Part shown: piece after piece, positions 24,101-38,900 of the stretch | How the letters are laid out: every line of letters begins with the position of its first letter | Numbering within the stretch: the stretch's first letter is position 1 | Source: Aptenodytes patagonicus | Taxonomy: Eukaryota; Chordata; Aves; Sphenisciformes; Spheniscidae | Length of the DNA: 64,000 bases | Direction: 5' to 3' | NCBI RefSeq assembly: GCF_965638725.1 | Contig: NC_134970.1 | Coordinates: 3,911,001 to 3,975,000, forward strand | Position numbers and translations under genes: made by a program | The notes under the pieces: generated by a model | The model's input: the letters and a program-made list of their open reading frames with translations, nothing else | What the model was told of the DNA's origin: nothing | Databases searched by the model: none

Positions 24101-27100
24101 GTGGGGCGTAAAAAACTGAATTTTCAAATAGCGAAAATTGATGTAGCTCTCTTGACTTGGAGTCAGTGCCACTAATTTCGCATCCGTTAAAGCTCCGTTA
24201 CTGTCTGCTCTGGCAGAGAGGTTTTTCAGGAGCGATGTTTGGGGGCAAACATGTAGAAAACTTTAAAATGCTATGGCACGTCACTCTGATGTTGCCGCAA
24301 TTATGGAATAGAATTTGTCGGGAATTCATGGATTCTATAAAGCTGGTTGCTTGACTCATAAAGTGAAATTATTACTTTATATTGGGCAGTTAGCGTCTAC
24401 TTTCAGACTGTTCTAATGCAAAACATTTTTTCATGTTTGATTCTGATAATTCAGATTGTATGTATTTGCTGTAATTGCTTCAGGCTTCTACAGATGTAAG
24501 TACCAGCGGAATTACTGCATTGAATCTTTCCCTTTTGGCCTGGTTCGCCAGGACTAGAGGAAATGCTGTGATTTGTTTTAATGTAAAGTGAGTGCCTCTT
24601 TTATACAGTGTAGCCGTATCGTGTTTCCCAGCTTATTAACACTTCAAAAAGCCAAACGAAAAATAAAACCTCAGAAGCCTATGAAAAGAAAGGGGAGGGG
24701 GGGATTTTATGTGTTGCAATAAATGAAGAAACATTAACTTCCAGAAAGCCATGAGCTAAGAAGTATATAGCATTTTAATACTGCTTTTTAACATCCAGGG
24801 CCATTATATAGTAACTTCCCACATTTTCAGGGAACTGTAGGACACGTATCTTGTTTGTTTGTTTGTGTTACGGCGACACTGAAGAATAAATAGTATTGGT
24901 TGTATTACACATTGAAAAGCTATTCTTAAAGCTGAGTTCAAAAGGTGAGAATTGAAAATACAGGTAGCTGGGGGCATTACCTGAGGTTTTAGTCACTTGT
25001 TTTTATTCATCTCTTGCCCTACACAAGAAACAGCGTGAGTTTGGTTCAATAAGAATATTCATATTTCATCTTTAAAATAGTTTAAATTTTAAAAACTTTC
25101 AAGCTTAAACTTGTACGGCTGGGGAATTTGAATGGCAGTGTAAATAACAGAATAGCTAGTTTCTAAGGATGGTTGTATTAAAATGCTTTGTGAACTGAAG
25201 AAATTCACCTTCTCTTTGCCTTTCCGTGACTATTTTCAAACCATAAACTGCCGGATCCGTTCCTAGTGAATGCTGAACTGTCTCTAGTTTTAAGAGGATC
25301 TTCATCGGGATGGAATGTGCATAGAAGACACATAACACATTTGCAACTATTTGTTGGCCTGTATGAAGTATGAACTACTGCTCTTTGAGGACGCAGGCAG
25401 TGTGAAGTCTTTTGGTTTAGTCGTAAATTTATTCTAACCAAACAAAAGGATTTTGGTGTTTTTTCTAACTTAGATTTCTTAGAGTTGGCCAGCAATCCTC
25501 TCTGGTAAAGAGAGTGTATATCTGCAGAAAGGTTGTTTTGGGTAGTACAGCTAAACAAGTTCACCAAGCGCAATAAGCGTAACAGCAAAAAAGGCAGGAT
25601 AAGTTATTTTATCTGTTCCAGGCGTTGCCTAGCCTGCAGTGGGGACTGGGGAACACTTTACTTCCTTTTCAGTCTTGATCAGTATAGACGGGTTAACAGC
25701 ACATTGCAGTTTACATCAGGCCTTAGATTTAAGTACACCGGTCATATTTAAAACAGTCTCGGAGACATTAAAACTTTTTTCTAAAGTACTCAAAATTCCA
25801 GAGTTTTGGGAACAAGAGAAGTTTTTTCATCCTTGCTTCTTCCCTGGGGCTCCATTCCCTGAGCGCTGAACTCAGCTTTAGCAATTTCTCTGATCGACTT
25901 GGTGGTTGGATTGTTAACAAATAGTGCCTGTAAATGTTTTTTTAATCTCTCTCTCTCTCTGCTACTGGTAGCTGCCTGGTGTTTGGCAGGTTTTATGTCC
26001 GGTGCATTGTGGTAGTGGGACCTTAACGTCTCTGATTTGGAAAGTTTGGGACATTTACATCTGTCAACTGATGCAAAACGTGAAGCAAATGCTTATCTTC
26101 TCTCAGTTATCCCCCTAAATCTATGTGAACTTCATAGGGAGGATGCCCAATTTTTGCAGGTGGGTTGGTGCTAGGGACAAATTGGAGCCCCCCGAAGCTT
26201 TGTTCTTTTCGCTGTGGAGTATGAAATGTTTGAAGCTAATTGTACTCAGTACATCGTAGTGTCTGTGCTCTTCCTTGTACTCTAAAATCAGATATGGACC
26301 AATATCTGCCAACTTTAGCTTCCCAAGACGATTCAGAGAACGAAGTCCTGCAGAAGTCGTGTTTACTCCCACTGAGGATGCCAGTGCAGGAAATAGAATT
26401 TTCTCAATCCTCGTGCTTTTGAGTGCTTTGGGGTTTTGGGGTTTTTTGGGTTGAGTTTGGTTTGGGTTTTTTTTTGCAGTGACTGAATATTTCTTTGAAA
26501 ACTGATTCCCGAGATTCCGGGTTTGAGCCTAGAGCAAATTTTTACGGCACAGTGTGGGCTCCTAGAAACAGTTTAACATTGACATAGTTATAATTAACTT
26601 AAAGGAGTTAATAAAACAGAACTCGCTGTGGAAGTTGGCAGGAGAGTCGCATTTTCGTCAGGCTCCCTTGTGATTATAGCTTCAGAGTTGAACAGCGTGG
26701 TGGGGTGTGTGGGGTCCTCCAGCGCCTGCACGACTGAAACCAGCTGAAGTCCTTTGAGCTTGTCATGACTCCTGTAGGACACCGACCACCTTCCAGGCAC
26801 AGACGGGTGGGACGTTTCAGAATTTGGTAAGCTTCAGGTTCAGGTGGAGGATTTCTGTGTTTCAGGGCTGCGGCTGGGTGAGGAGGGTGGTGCTCGAGGA
26901 GTGGGCTGGCCAGGAGGGAGGTGGGATCAGTGACCGCTTTTGCTGTCACGGCTCAAGTCTCCTGTCTATTTGTCTGTCTGTCTTTTAAATTGTGGTTTAT
27001 TCATGTATTCACAGTAGCTATTTAATTCATTGCTTTGCTTGTCTTTTCAAAGAAACGCTGAGTCCCGAATCATCTGTAACTCTTCCTTGTGTGTTTTCCT

Positions 27101-30100
27101 TTTTTTTTTTTCCCCTTCCTTTGTCAGCTGTGTTAATTTGCCTGTAACTAACTTGATAGTATGTCATCCTGGATAGAGAGAATCCAGCAATTGTAGGATA
27201 TAAAGCTGACAGTTTTCAAGAAAATATGCTTTCAGAATAATTGAAAAAATCTCTAGGGCTATTGTTACTCTTTGGAGATGCAATTTGAAAGTCTAAAACC
27301 AGCAGGGTTCGAACTAGAGGAGTAAAGGGAGAAACCCATTCCTGCCCGGGCAAGCCCATGGCTCCTTGGAGAAAGAGAATCAAAAAGAGCTTCTTGCACG
27401 TTTTCCTGGGTGTTTTCCTTGCTCTGGTTACTGAGTGAGTAGTTCTGGACCGTGCAGTGACTTTGTAAGGACAGAGGAAACCCGCTCAGGTGATGCGGTG
27501 GTGACATTCGTTCATTCGTGCAGCAATTCCTTTTCTCTAACGGAATATCGATTACACGAGTTTTTCTGTTTGAAAAAGTGTCGTTGCTAGTGGCTTTGAG
27601 AAGCAAATACAGGATTTTGCTGTGAGTACGTACACGGACAGCTCTTGCTAGCAGAGGAACATGAATGTCTTGAGCAGGAAATTTTTTTCACTGTCTTCCA
27701 TGCAGTTCAGATTACATGTTTTCATTAGACATCTGGTTGAATAATTGGTTCCTCACAAATGGGTAGGTTAAAATAATCGGAGGAATAAAGTTTTTGAGTA
27801 GCTGTATGCAATTTTTAGATATATATTCTCTCTGATATCTCCTTATATGCGTTTTTGAGTATTTGCAGCAGGCTAGAAATTCTACTCTAGAGACGCACGT
27901 GAAAAATTGCTTATTGGGGGGGAGAGTGGAAGGTGCTTGTTTCTTTGCATTCAAGATTTTGAAACCTGTTTGATCAAATGCAGTATGTTGGTGTAGGAGA
28001 TGTAGTTTTGGTGGAAACCAAGAATATCTAAGGATATTTTTTTTTCCTATAGCATTTTAAACCAAAATGAGAAGGAAAAGAAAAAAAGGGCAAACGTGCT
28101 TTATTTAATGCGGTACCAATTCCCGACAGACTGGTGAAACGCTGCTGTGTTTCACTTTTGCCACTCCCAGGAGAGGGACGAATGAATGAAAGAATCATTC
28201 CGTCTGAGCTTCCCACCTAGCCTTAAAGATTATTTCCAGACTGCAGCTAAAGGAGTTTGTATCAGTACTGAAGACTCTTATTTGTTCTGGAATCAACTCT
28301 TGGACAAATGAAAGATGCATCTAGTTTCCAAGGCTAAACATCTAGCACCTTTCTGATCCCTAAACTTTTCTTTTTGCTTCATGCACATTTATTTAGAAAA
28401 AGAAAGTAGCTGGTGTCAACAGATCTGTACAGATGTCTTTAATCAGTTTCCAAATGTGTAACAATGGTACAAAGAAACATAATAAAGTCATGTGTTTTAT
28501 TTTAACACTCTTTCGGGGTCAAGAGCCAAATTGTTTCTGCTGCGTTTGGTTCTTGAAGCTGTTACAGGATCTTGCCATAAGTTTTGCCAGGATTATGAGC
28601 CATGCAAGAAACGAAAGTAGGGTTTGACCCAGTGTTTAAATACTGTAAGTGATTTGCAAGGTGAGAATTTTTCAAAGTGTCTCTAAAACATTAGTGGCTA
28701 AACGAGTGTCCTTATTTTCCTTTTATTTCCTGTTATTTTATTTCAGTTTTAACTCATCTTCAGTTGTATTGCAATGCAGCTCCACGCTGCTTCTGGTACC
28801 TCTTCTCCATGCAGAGCAATTAAGTTGTTCCTCCTCCCCGCTTTTCCTTCCCCCATCCCTTACCTGGAAAAGAAAAGATCTAGGTAGGTAAGAAAGGACG
28901 AGTTTGTAGGTATTTCTTAAAATGAGATCTACCTCGATGGAAAAAAAAATTGTAAAACCAAGAAATAAACCTGATATGCTGTAATTGCAGAGAGGAGAGT
29001 TCTGTTTGTTTGTTTCCAAGACCTTAGAATGTAAGGTGTTAATTCTCCATCACTAAACTCTCTTGTTGCTCATGGCTTGTCCTAGGCTGTCTCATCAACC
29101 ACATAAATTTGTATTCAGCTGTTGCGATATCTTAAATAGCTCCAGCTCTGTAATCTTTGCACGGTTTGTTTTTCCCCTTGTGCAACTTTTTACAAGTTCT
29201 GACTCATTTTTGTGTTTTCCTTTAATCACAGCTTTGTAATTTCTCCTGTTAGTGTGTTCTTTTTGTTCTTGCTAGTAGGTTGTGGCAAGCTATTTGTTTA
29301 CCTATGCAAAAGAGAGGAACAAATTTTGTTCTTAGTCGTGGGCATGTCTTCCAGTGGCTTACTTAGTCTGTCTGTGTGTGGGATGGCGGGGCTGAGCCTG
29401 CAGACGCTCCAGCTGCCTTTAGTACACGTGTTGCGCGATGCGAGAGCGCCAATTTTAATTTTAATTTTAATTTCCCCCACCACCACCACGGAAGGGGTCA
29501 AAAATGAGAGTCAGTAACAGGCGTCTTTACTGTGAAAGAGAAATCCTGAAGTGTGGTGCCTGGCAGAAGCTCCGCTGGCGCAGCAGCCAGGTGCGTGGAA
29601 AAGCGAGCCCGCTGCGCGCCGTCGTGAGCAATGCAGATGCTCCGGCAGGCTGGCTCTGCGGGCAGCCTGCTCTGCCTTCTCAGCTCCGAGATGAAAACCA
29701 CACCGATGAAAAGCAGGTCTCATTTGAGGAAGCTGAAAAGACGTATCGTTTAAGTGGTTTGGGTTAAATAAACACCGTTCATTTCTAACTTGCGGAGCAG
29801 CCAAATGTAAATGGTATTAGGGATTAGATTTGCAAGGGAAGTATCCACAGATACCTGAAGAGAAACAGGTGGGGAATATCACATGCAGCATCAAAGATGC
29901 TTTTGTGCTGAGAATTACTGAATTAAGGTGAAACAAAGCTGCTTTGTTAACTGCCCAACGTTGTTAAAATCTCTTTCCTTTTTTCAAACAGGAAATCTTG
30001 CTGGCCCACACAGGAAAAGCAAAAGCAGTTGACAAAAGGCTTGTAATTTATATACCGACAGCCTACTTCATTGTTAAACATGATTCTTTAATGCACTGTA

Positions 30101-32932
30101 TCTGGTGTGTGATTGATTTCCTTGTAGCCTGTTACCCAGCTGAAACTAGCAACGCATCAGCATTGTTTCTTTTTCCTTGGAAATTGAGGCTAAATTCAGC
30201 GTTCTTTGAAAATATTGTGTCCTGAGACCTTGCAGAGGTGGTGAGCGACCGCACTTGGCGGCTGTTTAATCGGTCTCTAGAAAATTGTATTTATAAGGCC
30301 CGTTTTTTGTTACACGGTACAAATCTCGGATGCGCTGGTGAGACTCAAGGGTTAAATTCCCAACACTGTCGCATATGGCAGTGAGCAGAATCACAGATGT
30401 TGATGGTACAACATAATTAGTATTCTTTTATGTAAATGAAGGCTGTCAATGTTACCATAGTGTCTATACTCTTTCAAGCTGGAATCTATGCCACTTGGTC
30501 TCACCAAGGCTAGACGGGATTATTCCACAATTTTCTATCAAGACCTGAGCAGAAAAATAAAGAAGAAAGAGGCGGGGAAAAGGGTCAGGGAGGAAGGTGG
30601 GAAGGGATGCTTCCAACTTGGAAAGAGGAGACCAAATCAGTCCTTTGTTTAGGTAGGATTTCCAAAAGTGTCTTTCCAGGTCCTAGGATTTGTGAGTGAA
30701 TGAACACAGCCCAAAGGAGAGGCGTAGCAGATTTCTGAACTGTTTTAAATAAACAACTAAAATGGTTATTTAGACACTGCAGAATCACTCTGTGGAGATG
30801 AATTCTGAAGTGGCCACTTGTGCTTTAATCTAAAGTTGAGAAGAGTTAAAGAATAGAAAAGCTTTGGTTTTTCTTTAACAGATTCCATCTTTAGCAGCAG
30901 TGTCACTGGAAAAAGATAGCAATTAAAGTAAATTTGCGTAATTTGGGGACCACTAAAAATATGTTTTCTCAGCCTGGTCAGATAGGTTTTCTGCATGCCA
31001 ATCAAGGCAACTGTTCAATACCTATCTTAGAGCTTTGGGAAAGCATGCCATGGCCTTCGTTACGTTCGACTTTGCCCCTCGTAAAATGATTTTTTTAACT
31101 AAATATTCTCCGTGCCAGACCTGACACTCTCTGTGACATCTGTAACCACTTTGTGCGTATTATTGCTGTCCCTCCTGTCACTACTTTGTATTGTATTGAA
31201 GTGCTGTAGTCGTAGATGCATAAGCAAGTTCATTTAGTCTTTCTTGGATTATTACAACAGATACGTTTTTACAGTCTTTTCTGCCTTTGGCAAAATGCAG
31301 GTTTTCCCTATTTTTCTTTCCTCTGTAGTTCTTGTTTTGGTGCCGTTCACACTTGACAACTATTCATTACATCGGTTTTATTGTTTGAAAAATCATCTAG
31401 AAATGAAATTTAATTCAGGACAGATTTTTTTTTTTTTCTCTGTTTTTCCCCATCTCCTCCCCCCTTCTTTCACCAAGTTATCGAAGCGGCCAAAATTGAA
31501 GTGATCACAGGAGGTGCACGTTTTTGCTCAGGTTTTTTTTGCTCAGATTTTTTCTCTGCCATATGTTGGGTCATCCACTACAAAAGACTTATGATGAAGA
31601 GGCTACATGTGATCAGCAGATTTATAGATTATCAGAAAATGAAAGCAGAAAAATGAAATTCCAGAGCGCCTCTTCCATGTGACGTTTCTTAACATCTGAG
31701 TATTTGGGTTCCTAGGTGCGTTCATGCTTTGACTTCCAGATCATTCAGTTCTCTGTAATAAATGTGTTCTCCGCAGTAGCTCTTGCACTGGGGGGATTAA
31801 TCGTGTTCAAAAGCAACCCTGCCAGCGTTCTTAGTTTGTTTATGTGCATCACAAGAATATTCTCTCTCTAGGGCTTTGAAGCTGTGCTGCCTTACAATGA
31901 AGACTTAAGTAGTAATTAAATTCTCGAAGAACCGCCAAGACTCCTTTGGCTGAAATGGGCATGTTCCGCGCCCTGGATGCTGCGTCGCGGAGGAAAGGAT
32001 GTTTAAACATGACTCCGTGAGTAGGGCGTGCGAGCGGGTCTGGGCGCTGTTTCTGCACCCTGATCTCTTTCCGCTGGATCGGAGCGTTGGAGGGACTGTA
32101 CAAAAGAAACCACAGCGCTGGCACGCGGTGTTTTAGCTGTGCTCTTTGTACGGCTGGGTATCTTTTGTAAAACATATGGGCGCAGGACGCGGAGTGAAAG
32201 CTTTTTGCGCCTTCTAGTATCCCTGCTTTGATTTCTCTTCAGTTACAATATAGTAATTTAGTAAATCACTTGCTTTTTCTGTTTATGTGTGCTCATACGA
32301 ACGGGTACACGTGCAGATGTTCCTTTAGGTTTACTATAACATGGTGTTACACGTTTCTTTTTTTTTTCCCCTGCTGATTTTTTTTAAACATTAAAAATGT
32401 GCTGTGGGAAATCAGAGAATTCGAGGGTAGAATGTAAAGCCTGCGGACTTGCAAATGCTCTGGTTATGACAATTATGTGATATTTTTGTGGCTTCTGCGA
32501 GAAGTTGGTAACCTCAGTCTAGTTCCCGATGACATGCATTCCAATTCCAAATTCATTTTGTATGTATCAATTTCAAGAGGGCAGCTAAAGATCAAACGTG
32601 TGTGTGGACAGAATTAATCTTTTTCTCCTTGGAAGCGAGCCATTCAGGTTGGGTAAGGCGTGCTGGCAGCTGTCTGGGCTGTCCTTAGCAGGCAGATAGA
32701 CAGCTTTATGCTGTAGACCTTGTCAATCCAATATCTTTTGCTAGTACTAAAAACTGCTTTTAAAAAAACTGCACGCAGAAGTAATGTAGTCGGTTGAGGG
32801 AAGACTGTGGTTGGGATTGACAAGACACGACATCTGTATTTTTATAGGTCTTTACAGCTGGTACAAAAGAGATCATTTTAAATATGTATAGTGGCCCTAA
32901 GATCCTTTTCTTTCTGTTTTTCGCCTTCCAAG
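15170..32932 (+). other. USP49 intron 1, no gene seen
   Basis: About 18 kb of AT-rich, unique-looking DNA between the CpG island and the first coding exon. Open frames are short and unconvincing on both strands. Visible simple features are poly(A) at about 15879-15894, a 16-nt G run at 20061-20076, poly(T) at about 21224-21243, a G/T-rich tract at about 26430-26477 and an AATTTT repeat at 29451-29473. I see no tRNA, snoRNA box pair or transposon coding sequence, although short non-coding RNAs cannot be excluded by eye. Confidence 0.55.
19112..19370. repeat. Degenerate ~65-bp tandem repeat in USP49 intron 1
   Basis: Three clear copies of a unit beginning TTGATTAAGAAATACTG and running to a CATTCCC/TTCACT-type end start at about 19183, 19247 and 19310. 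A weaker fourth begins at about 19112 (GATCAAGTCAAGAGTTATGG). Copies differ at many positions, so the array is old. Confidence 0.6.
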
Positions 32933-32960
32933 GTCAAAGCAGCGAAGACTTCTGTAAGAC

Positions 32961-35900
32961 ATGGATAGATGCAAACATGTTGGGCGGCTACGACTCGCCC
33001 AGGACCACTCTATCCTGAACCCCCAGAAGTGGCACTGCGTGGACTGCCAGACAACGGAATCTATCTGGGCTTGTCTGAAGTGCTCCCACGTAGCCTGTGG
33101 GAGGTACATCGAGGAGCATGCACTTAAACACTTTGAAGAAACCAGGCATCCATTGGCAATGGAAGTTAATGATCTGTATGTCTTTTGTTACCTTTGTGAA
33201 GATTATGTCTTGAATGATAACCCGGAGGGTGATTTGAAATTGCTGAGAAGTTCTCTGTCAGCAATTAAAAGTCAAAAACATGATCCGTCAACGAGAAGCG
33301 GCAGGACGTTGCGATCAATGGCTTTGGGAGAGGACATGTGCAGCCATCAAAGGAGCCCTCAGGGACAATCTCAGATGCTTACAGCTCTCTGGCACAGGCG
33401 CCAGTCCTTGCTTGCGAAGGCGCTGCGGACCTGGTTTGATAAGAGCTCTAGAGGCCAGCTAAAATTAAAACAAAAGAAACAAATGGAGGAGTTGGAGAAA
33501 AAGAAGGAGGCAGCTAGGCAGCGGCGGCAGGAGGTGAAGAGACAACTCCTGGAGGAGCTGGCAAACACTCCTCCGAGGAAGAGTGCAAGGCTGTTGTCTC
33601 ACGTGCACAGAGAGAACTTGATTCCAAGGAAATTCAGGGAGGTGGCGACCGCTTCCCCTACCTCAAGGCAGATGCAGAGCAGCAGATTCAAACAGTTTTA
33701 TTCCATCCGGCGTAAGCCTCTGATGACTCCCGGGGTAACGGGTCTAAGGAACCTGGGAAACACATGTTATATGAATTCTATTCTGCAAGTGCTAAGTCAC
33801 CTCCAGAAATTTAGAGAATGTTTTTTGACACTTGATCTCTGTGAAACAGAAGAACTCTTAGCTAAAACTGTGAATGGGAAGTCTAGGATGCCTGGCAAAT
33901 TGGCAAATGGGCCTGCTGCTAATGAGTCGGGGAGGACTGACAAAGTGGGATCATATGGCACGCAGAGCTTGCCAGCTGGCTTAAATGGTAGCTCCTCAAT
34001 AAGCAGGAGTTTAGAACTAATACAACCCAAGGAACCAAGTTCAAAGCACATCTCCCTCTGTCACGAATTGCACACCCTCTTCAGAGTGATGTGGTCTGGC
34101 AAGTGGGCGCTCGTGTCGCCCTTTGCCATGCTGCACTCTGTGTGGAGTCTGATCCCGGCGTTTCGAGGTTACGATCAGCAGGACGCTCAGGAATTTCTCT
34201 GCGAGTTGCTGGACAAAGTACAGCAGGAGCTGGAGTCGGAAGGAACGAAGCGCAGGATCCTTATCCCTTTCTCACAGAGGAAGCTCACCAAGCAGGTCCT
34301 GAAGGTGGTGAACACCATTTTTCATGGGCAGTTGCTTAGTCAGGTATGCACCTACAATGCATATGCATATGCTATGCACCTATGCACAGAAATCAATTGG
34401 AGCCATTCGCACCAAGGAGCAAAAGCTGTGTTTCTTGAGGAACCACCGGATAAGTAAGAGGAATTGGTTAGGAGTGCCTCCTGAGAAAGAAATCTCTTGG
34501 GTTGCTGTGCAGGTTGTCAGCATTTTCGATACTTGTCACGTGTATTGTAAATTCAGTTGATTTTTGCCACTTCAGAATGAAACCTGCACAAGTACAGAAG
34601 TTCTGAGCCCTTAGTTTTAAGTTTTTACCGTGTTTTTAAAGTGTCTTTGTAATTTGTTTTGTCCCTTCCTGGTTTTGTTTCCGCGGCTAGAAAGAATATG
34701 ATGAAGGACAGAGAGGGCAGTCATCTTGTGCTATAAAGAATAAGCTCTCCGTGACAATTTTTTTTTTTGCAGGCATCTGAAAGTCATCTTGAGATGCTGA
34801 GCGTGCTTAACACACGTTTCTGTAGGAGCTGAAAGTGCCTGTCATGGTGCTCGATCTCTTATTCCTGTGCCGTTCCCTTGTCTGAAGCATATTATTCCCG
34901 CAAGGCAGACCCTGAGAGCCCAGTGCATTTTGAAAGTCCTCAGCTACCTTTGCTTTCCATGAGAAATGAAACGTGTGCATAACTTGAAACTCAAGGGTTT
35001 GCAAGATCAGACCACGAAGCGTATCTCATGTGCGCGTTCTCATTACTATTTATATCGTCCTTCTCAGTGCCAGTCTTACTAAGCTTACCACTCATAAGAA
35101 CTTAGGTGCACGTTAAAGATTAAAAGGCGTATTTTTCAAATGAAAGCTTTTGGCTTTTCAGGGAAAGGATGCTTGAAGTCCTGGTTCATTTGAATCATCT
35201 CTGCAGTGCATGAACTTCTTGTGGACTTCTTAACTAAAAGCTCTTTGTTCAGTTGTCTCTTGACTCTGGAAGATGGTGCATGTTCTAGATTCAGTGGTAG
35301 GTCTCCGTTAACAGCGTGAAGAGTTTCACAGATCGGTGTCATTTATCTACTACTATGATACACTATGAATAACTTGCCAAGCTATTTATTCTACTTATGT
35401 AACTCTGGTGTACATGTACTGTATTTAATTTCAAACCCCTCTACGCGCAGAAGACTTCCTTCCCTATCTGCTAGCTACAAATCCATCTTGAAGTTACTGG
35501 TGCCTTCAGCGCGTGAAGCTGCAAGGTTGGAAGTCGGTTTCGGGTGGATGGTTCTCGCAGGAATGCACAGTCTGACCAGATCTGCTTCCTGGTTTTGTTA
35601 CCTCCTCGTGTTCTCACTTGCTGCCTCTGAGTTGAATTGAAAACTTTTCTGCTGTTCTTATTTATGATACCCTGGGATGACATAAGAAAACAAGTGCATC
35701 TGAAATTTGTCCTTTCATGCTCCATTCATGAATAATTTTTATTTAGTTAGCAGATGAAACATTAAAGGAATTATACACTTTGAAATATGCAAGGGAAGTA
35801 GAGAAAATATGGAAGGAAGACTGCATGATAAATGCTAACATGTACTTTTTGTAGTAGAAGACAGATCCAAGGTGCTTGTTACCCAACTGTGAATTGGTAT

Positions 35901-38900
35901 TATACCTGTAATGGTGTTTATCTGAGGAAGTGAATCCCACAAAGGTGAATATTGTCTCAATTTTTTTGAGAATTGAGAAAGTATTTTAAATTTTCTGGTC
36001 AAGATAGACAGCTTTCAGACTGGAAGTAAGTAGTGTTTCTCTTGACTCACAGATCATCTCTATGTCTGTGAAACTGCACTGCCTTTTGGGCATAAACTTG
36101 CTCTTTAGATGTGAATGTAAATGCCAGTCTGCAGGTGTGCACGTACATAACTTTGTTTGTGTATACACATTTCATTCCCAGGTCACCTGCATAACATGCA
36201 ACTACAAATCCAACACCGTTGAGCCCTTTTGGGATCTTTCCCTGGAATTCCCCGAGCGCTATCACTCTATCGAGAAAGGGATCGTCCCTGTTAATCAGAC
36301 AGAGTGCATGCTGACAGAAATGTTGGCCAAGTTCACCGAGACCGAAGCTCTGGAAGGGAGGATATACGCGTGCGACCAATGCAACAGTAAGTCGGATCCT
36401 GCTGATGTCTTTGCCATTAGAAGCTCCGTCTGTTTTCCAAGTGTTAGGTTTCTGATGTGTGTTTTGTGTGTCGGAAAACACGTATTGTGGCCTATATGTA
36501 TGTGAAAACTGTGTTCTTCCTCGCTGGTCATGCTGTTTTGTTTCCTCCTGTTGATAGCTTCTGCTCCTTTGGGCACCACTTCGGAACCCGTATGTCATTC
36601 TTCTCTCATCTCTGCCATTCAGCAGCACAATTTACTGAGGGTTTAATACGACCCTGTTCAGAACTGCTCTTGCTGCTCGTGTTGGAGGGGAAGGGGAAGG
36701 CAACTTCAAGAATTTTTTTTTTTGGAGGGGGAAGAGGGTTGGATTGACAAAAAAAGGAACCTTATCCCCTGTGGTTTGCTCATCTCTGCACGGCAGGAAA
36801 GCTTTTATAACAAGTCATCTATATGCTGCTTGTTCTTGATTGAATCCTTTAACCAGAAATCACAAATGCAGAGTTCTCAAGGTCTGCTGCCAGGTTAGAG
36901 TTTCCATCTCTCTGTAGGCATTTTGTCAAGAAGCAATGAACTGCCATTATTCTGGGAGTCTCAGGTTAATGTATTACCTGTTATATGAGTGCACGTGTTT
37001 TGCTGTGCTCAGCTAGAAACTGACTTCTGCTTTCCTGTAGTAGGTCTGAGCGTAAGGTCATTATATTCCTGAAAATAATTTTAGCCTTGTGTAAATATAT
37101 ATCATGCAGCTCAGCTACTCTGATAAGCTGGATTTGAAATTTTTTTCATGCAGGTATTTATGGCAAATGTTCATCCCCTTGGGAGGAAAATACCAATAAT
37201 TTGACTTACATTGCAACTAAGCAGCTGAAGTAGCAGATATTTGTAGAGATCTGTTCTCTATCAACTTGCAAATCTGTTACCAAAACCTTCACAAAGCATT
37301 AGGAAATAATCATTGATTAGATGTTCTTGAAACAAAGCCAAATATAATTTGAACAGATTCTGATTCACAAATAACGTTCACAAAGTGTCGATACGGATGA
37401 GTACAGCTTCATCTTAACTCTGTTTTCTTTGATTCTTTGGGAAAGCCCGAATTTTAACAGTTACTTCAGAGTTAAATGGCTAAGGAAACATTAACCAGCT
37501 GAAAAAAGTCAGGGAAAGGCAACCAGCCTGCGTCTAGGTGCCAAAAACTATTGGGGGCACTGCTTGTCAGACGTGATGGAGGAGGAGCAACCCATCTGTT
37601 CTGAACTGGTGCAGTGAGGTGCAGAAATCTAATTAACAGGTACATTCCTTATTGGAAGCTCTGAAAGCCACCTGTCTTCCTCCTGGTGTAGTCGTATGTT
37701 CAGTGTCCTGGAAGAGTAATCACTGGGAAGAGGAACCTTTTTCCCTCTTCTCCATTTTCGGTTCAGAGGTTGTTTTCCGTTCTTGGGCAGGCAGAAACCC
37801 TGCGAGAGGTGGAACCTTGCTGGAAGCATTTTCCTCTGGCTTGTATTAATATTCTCGAGCTAGTCAAGCGTGCTACTACAAGCCTTATTCTAGTGGTATA
37901 GGAGGATCAAAGTAGTAGACAGAATGCAATGTCAAACAGTATTATTTGTATGCTGGTAGTTCACCTGTTGAAACTGCGACCGCCCTGGATGTCTTAGCTC
38001 TGTCTTAATATTTCTGGTGTATTTCCCAGAGCAAAATGTCAGCATGAGCAGCTTGAAGGTGATAACTGATGGTGTGGTTATGAATGCATCACAAAAGTGG
38101 AAAAGTTTAAGTATTTTTCAATGTGTGAGTTTTGGTCCTAGAGAAGTTTCTGCTCTGTGAGGGAATTCATACGAAATGTTTACTTGCGTGCCCATCCTAT
38201 GAGTGCATGTGAGCTGGCTACTGCTACTGGAAGAAAAAGAGTTCATGGTGTGCTCTTTTCCCCTTCTGAAAATTAATTGCACCCTAACAGTCTTTGCCTT
38301 GGTTTTCTTTGTTGTTCGTTTGGTTTTTTTGATAGGCAAACGGCGAAAGTCTTCTCCTAAACCTCTAGTTCTGAGTGAAGCTAAAAAGCAGTTAATGATC
38401 TACAGACTACCTCAGGTCCTCCGACTGCACCTTAAACGATTCAGGTGAGTGGGCACACTACGTGGTGTCAAGCAAGCGACCTGCCTCTGTCTTTTTGGAA
38501 AGAAGTGATTAGCGTGGGCCCGTAACTTCTCTCGCTGTCTGGGAAATGCATGTGTATAAACATTTCACCCAAACCAGATGTGTGATACCCTCTCAGAGTA
38601 CTACTTACGTTACAATCAGTAGCCTGTTTGTAGCATGTTTTCTGCTATACACAAATGTAACGTTTTATAAATATTAATACTGCTTTTTATATTAAATATT
38701 AATACTATTTATATTAAATATTAACACTACTTAATTACTACTACCTTGAATTGTACTCAACGGTGTTTGTCTGAGTTTGCAGACAACTTGAAACAGTGGC
38801 TGAGAGATGGATGAACCGATTGATTGAGTGAAAGATTTGTTGAAGCTGGAAGCCCGTGGTAGTTAAATGCCAATATTATGTATTTACCTGTTGAACAAAA

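Noticed and set aside
15170-32932. Search for a CR1 LINE, retroviral or DNA-transposon coding region in USP49 intron 1
   Set aside because: No reverse transcriptase, transposase or gag/pol-like motif was seen in any frame and no CR1-type terminal repeat was recognised.
34344-34457. Read-through of USP49 exon 1 past the donor at 34344
   Set aside because: It adds about 37 unrelated residues and then a stop. The donor CAG/GTATGC is good and the next exon restores the human sequence, so this is intron retention at most.
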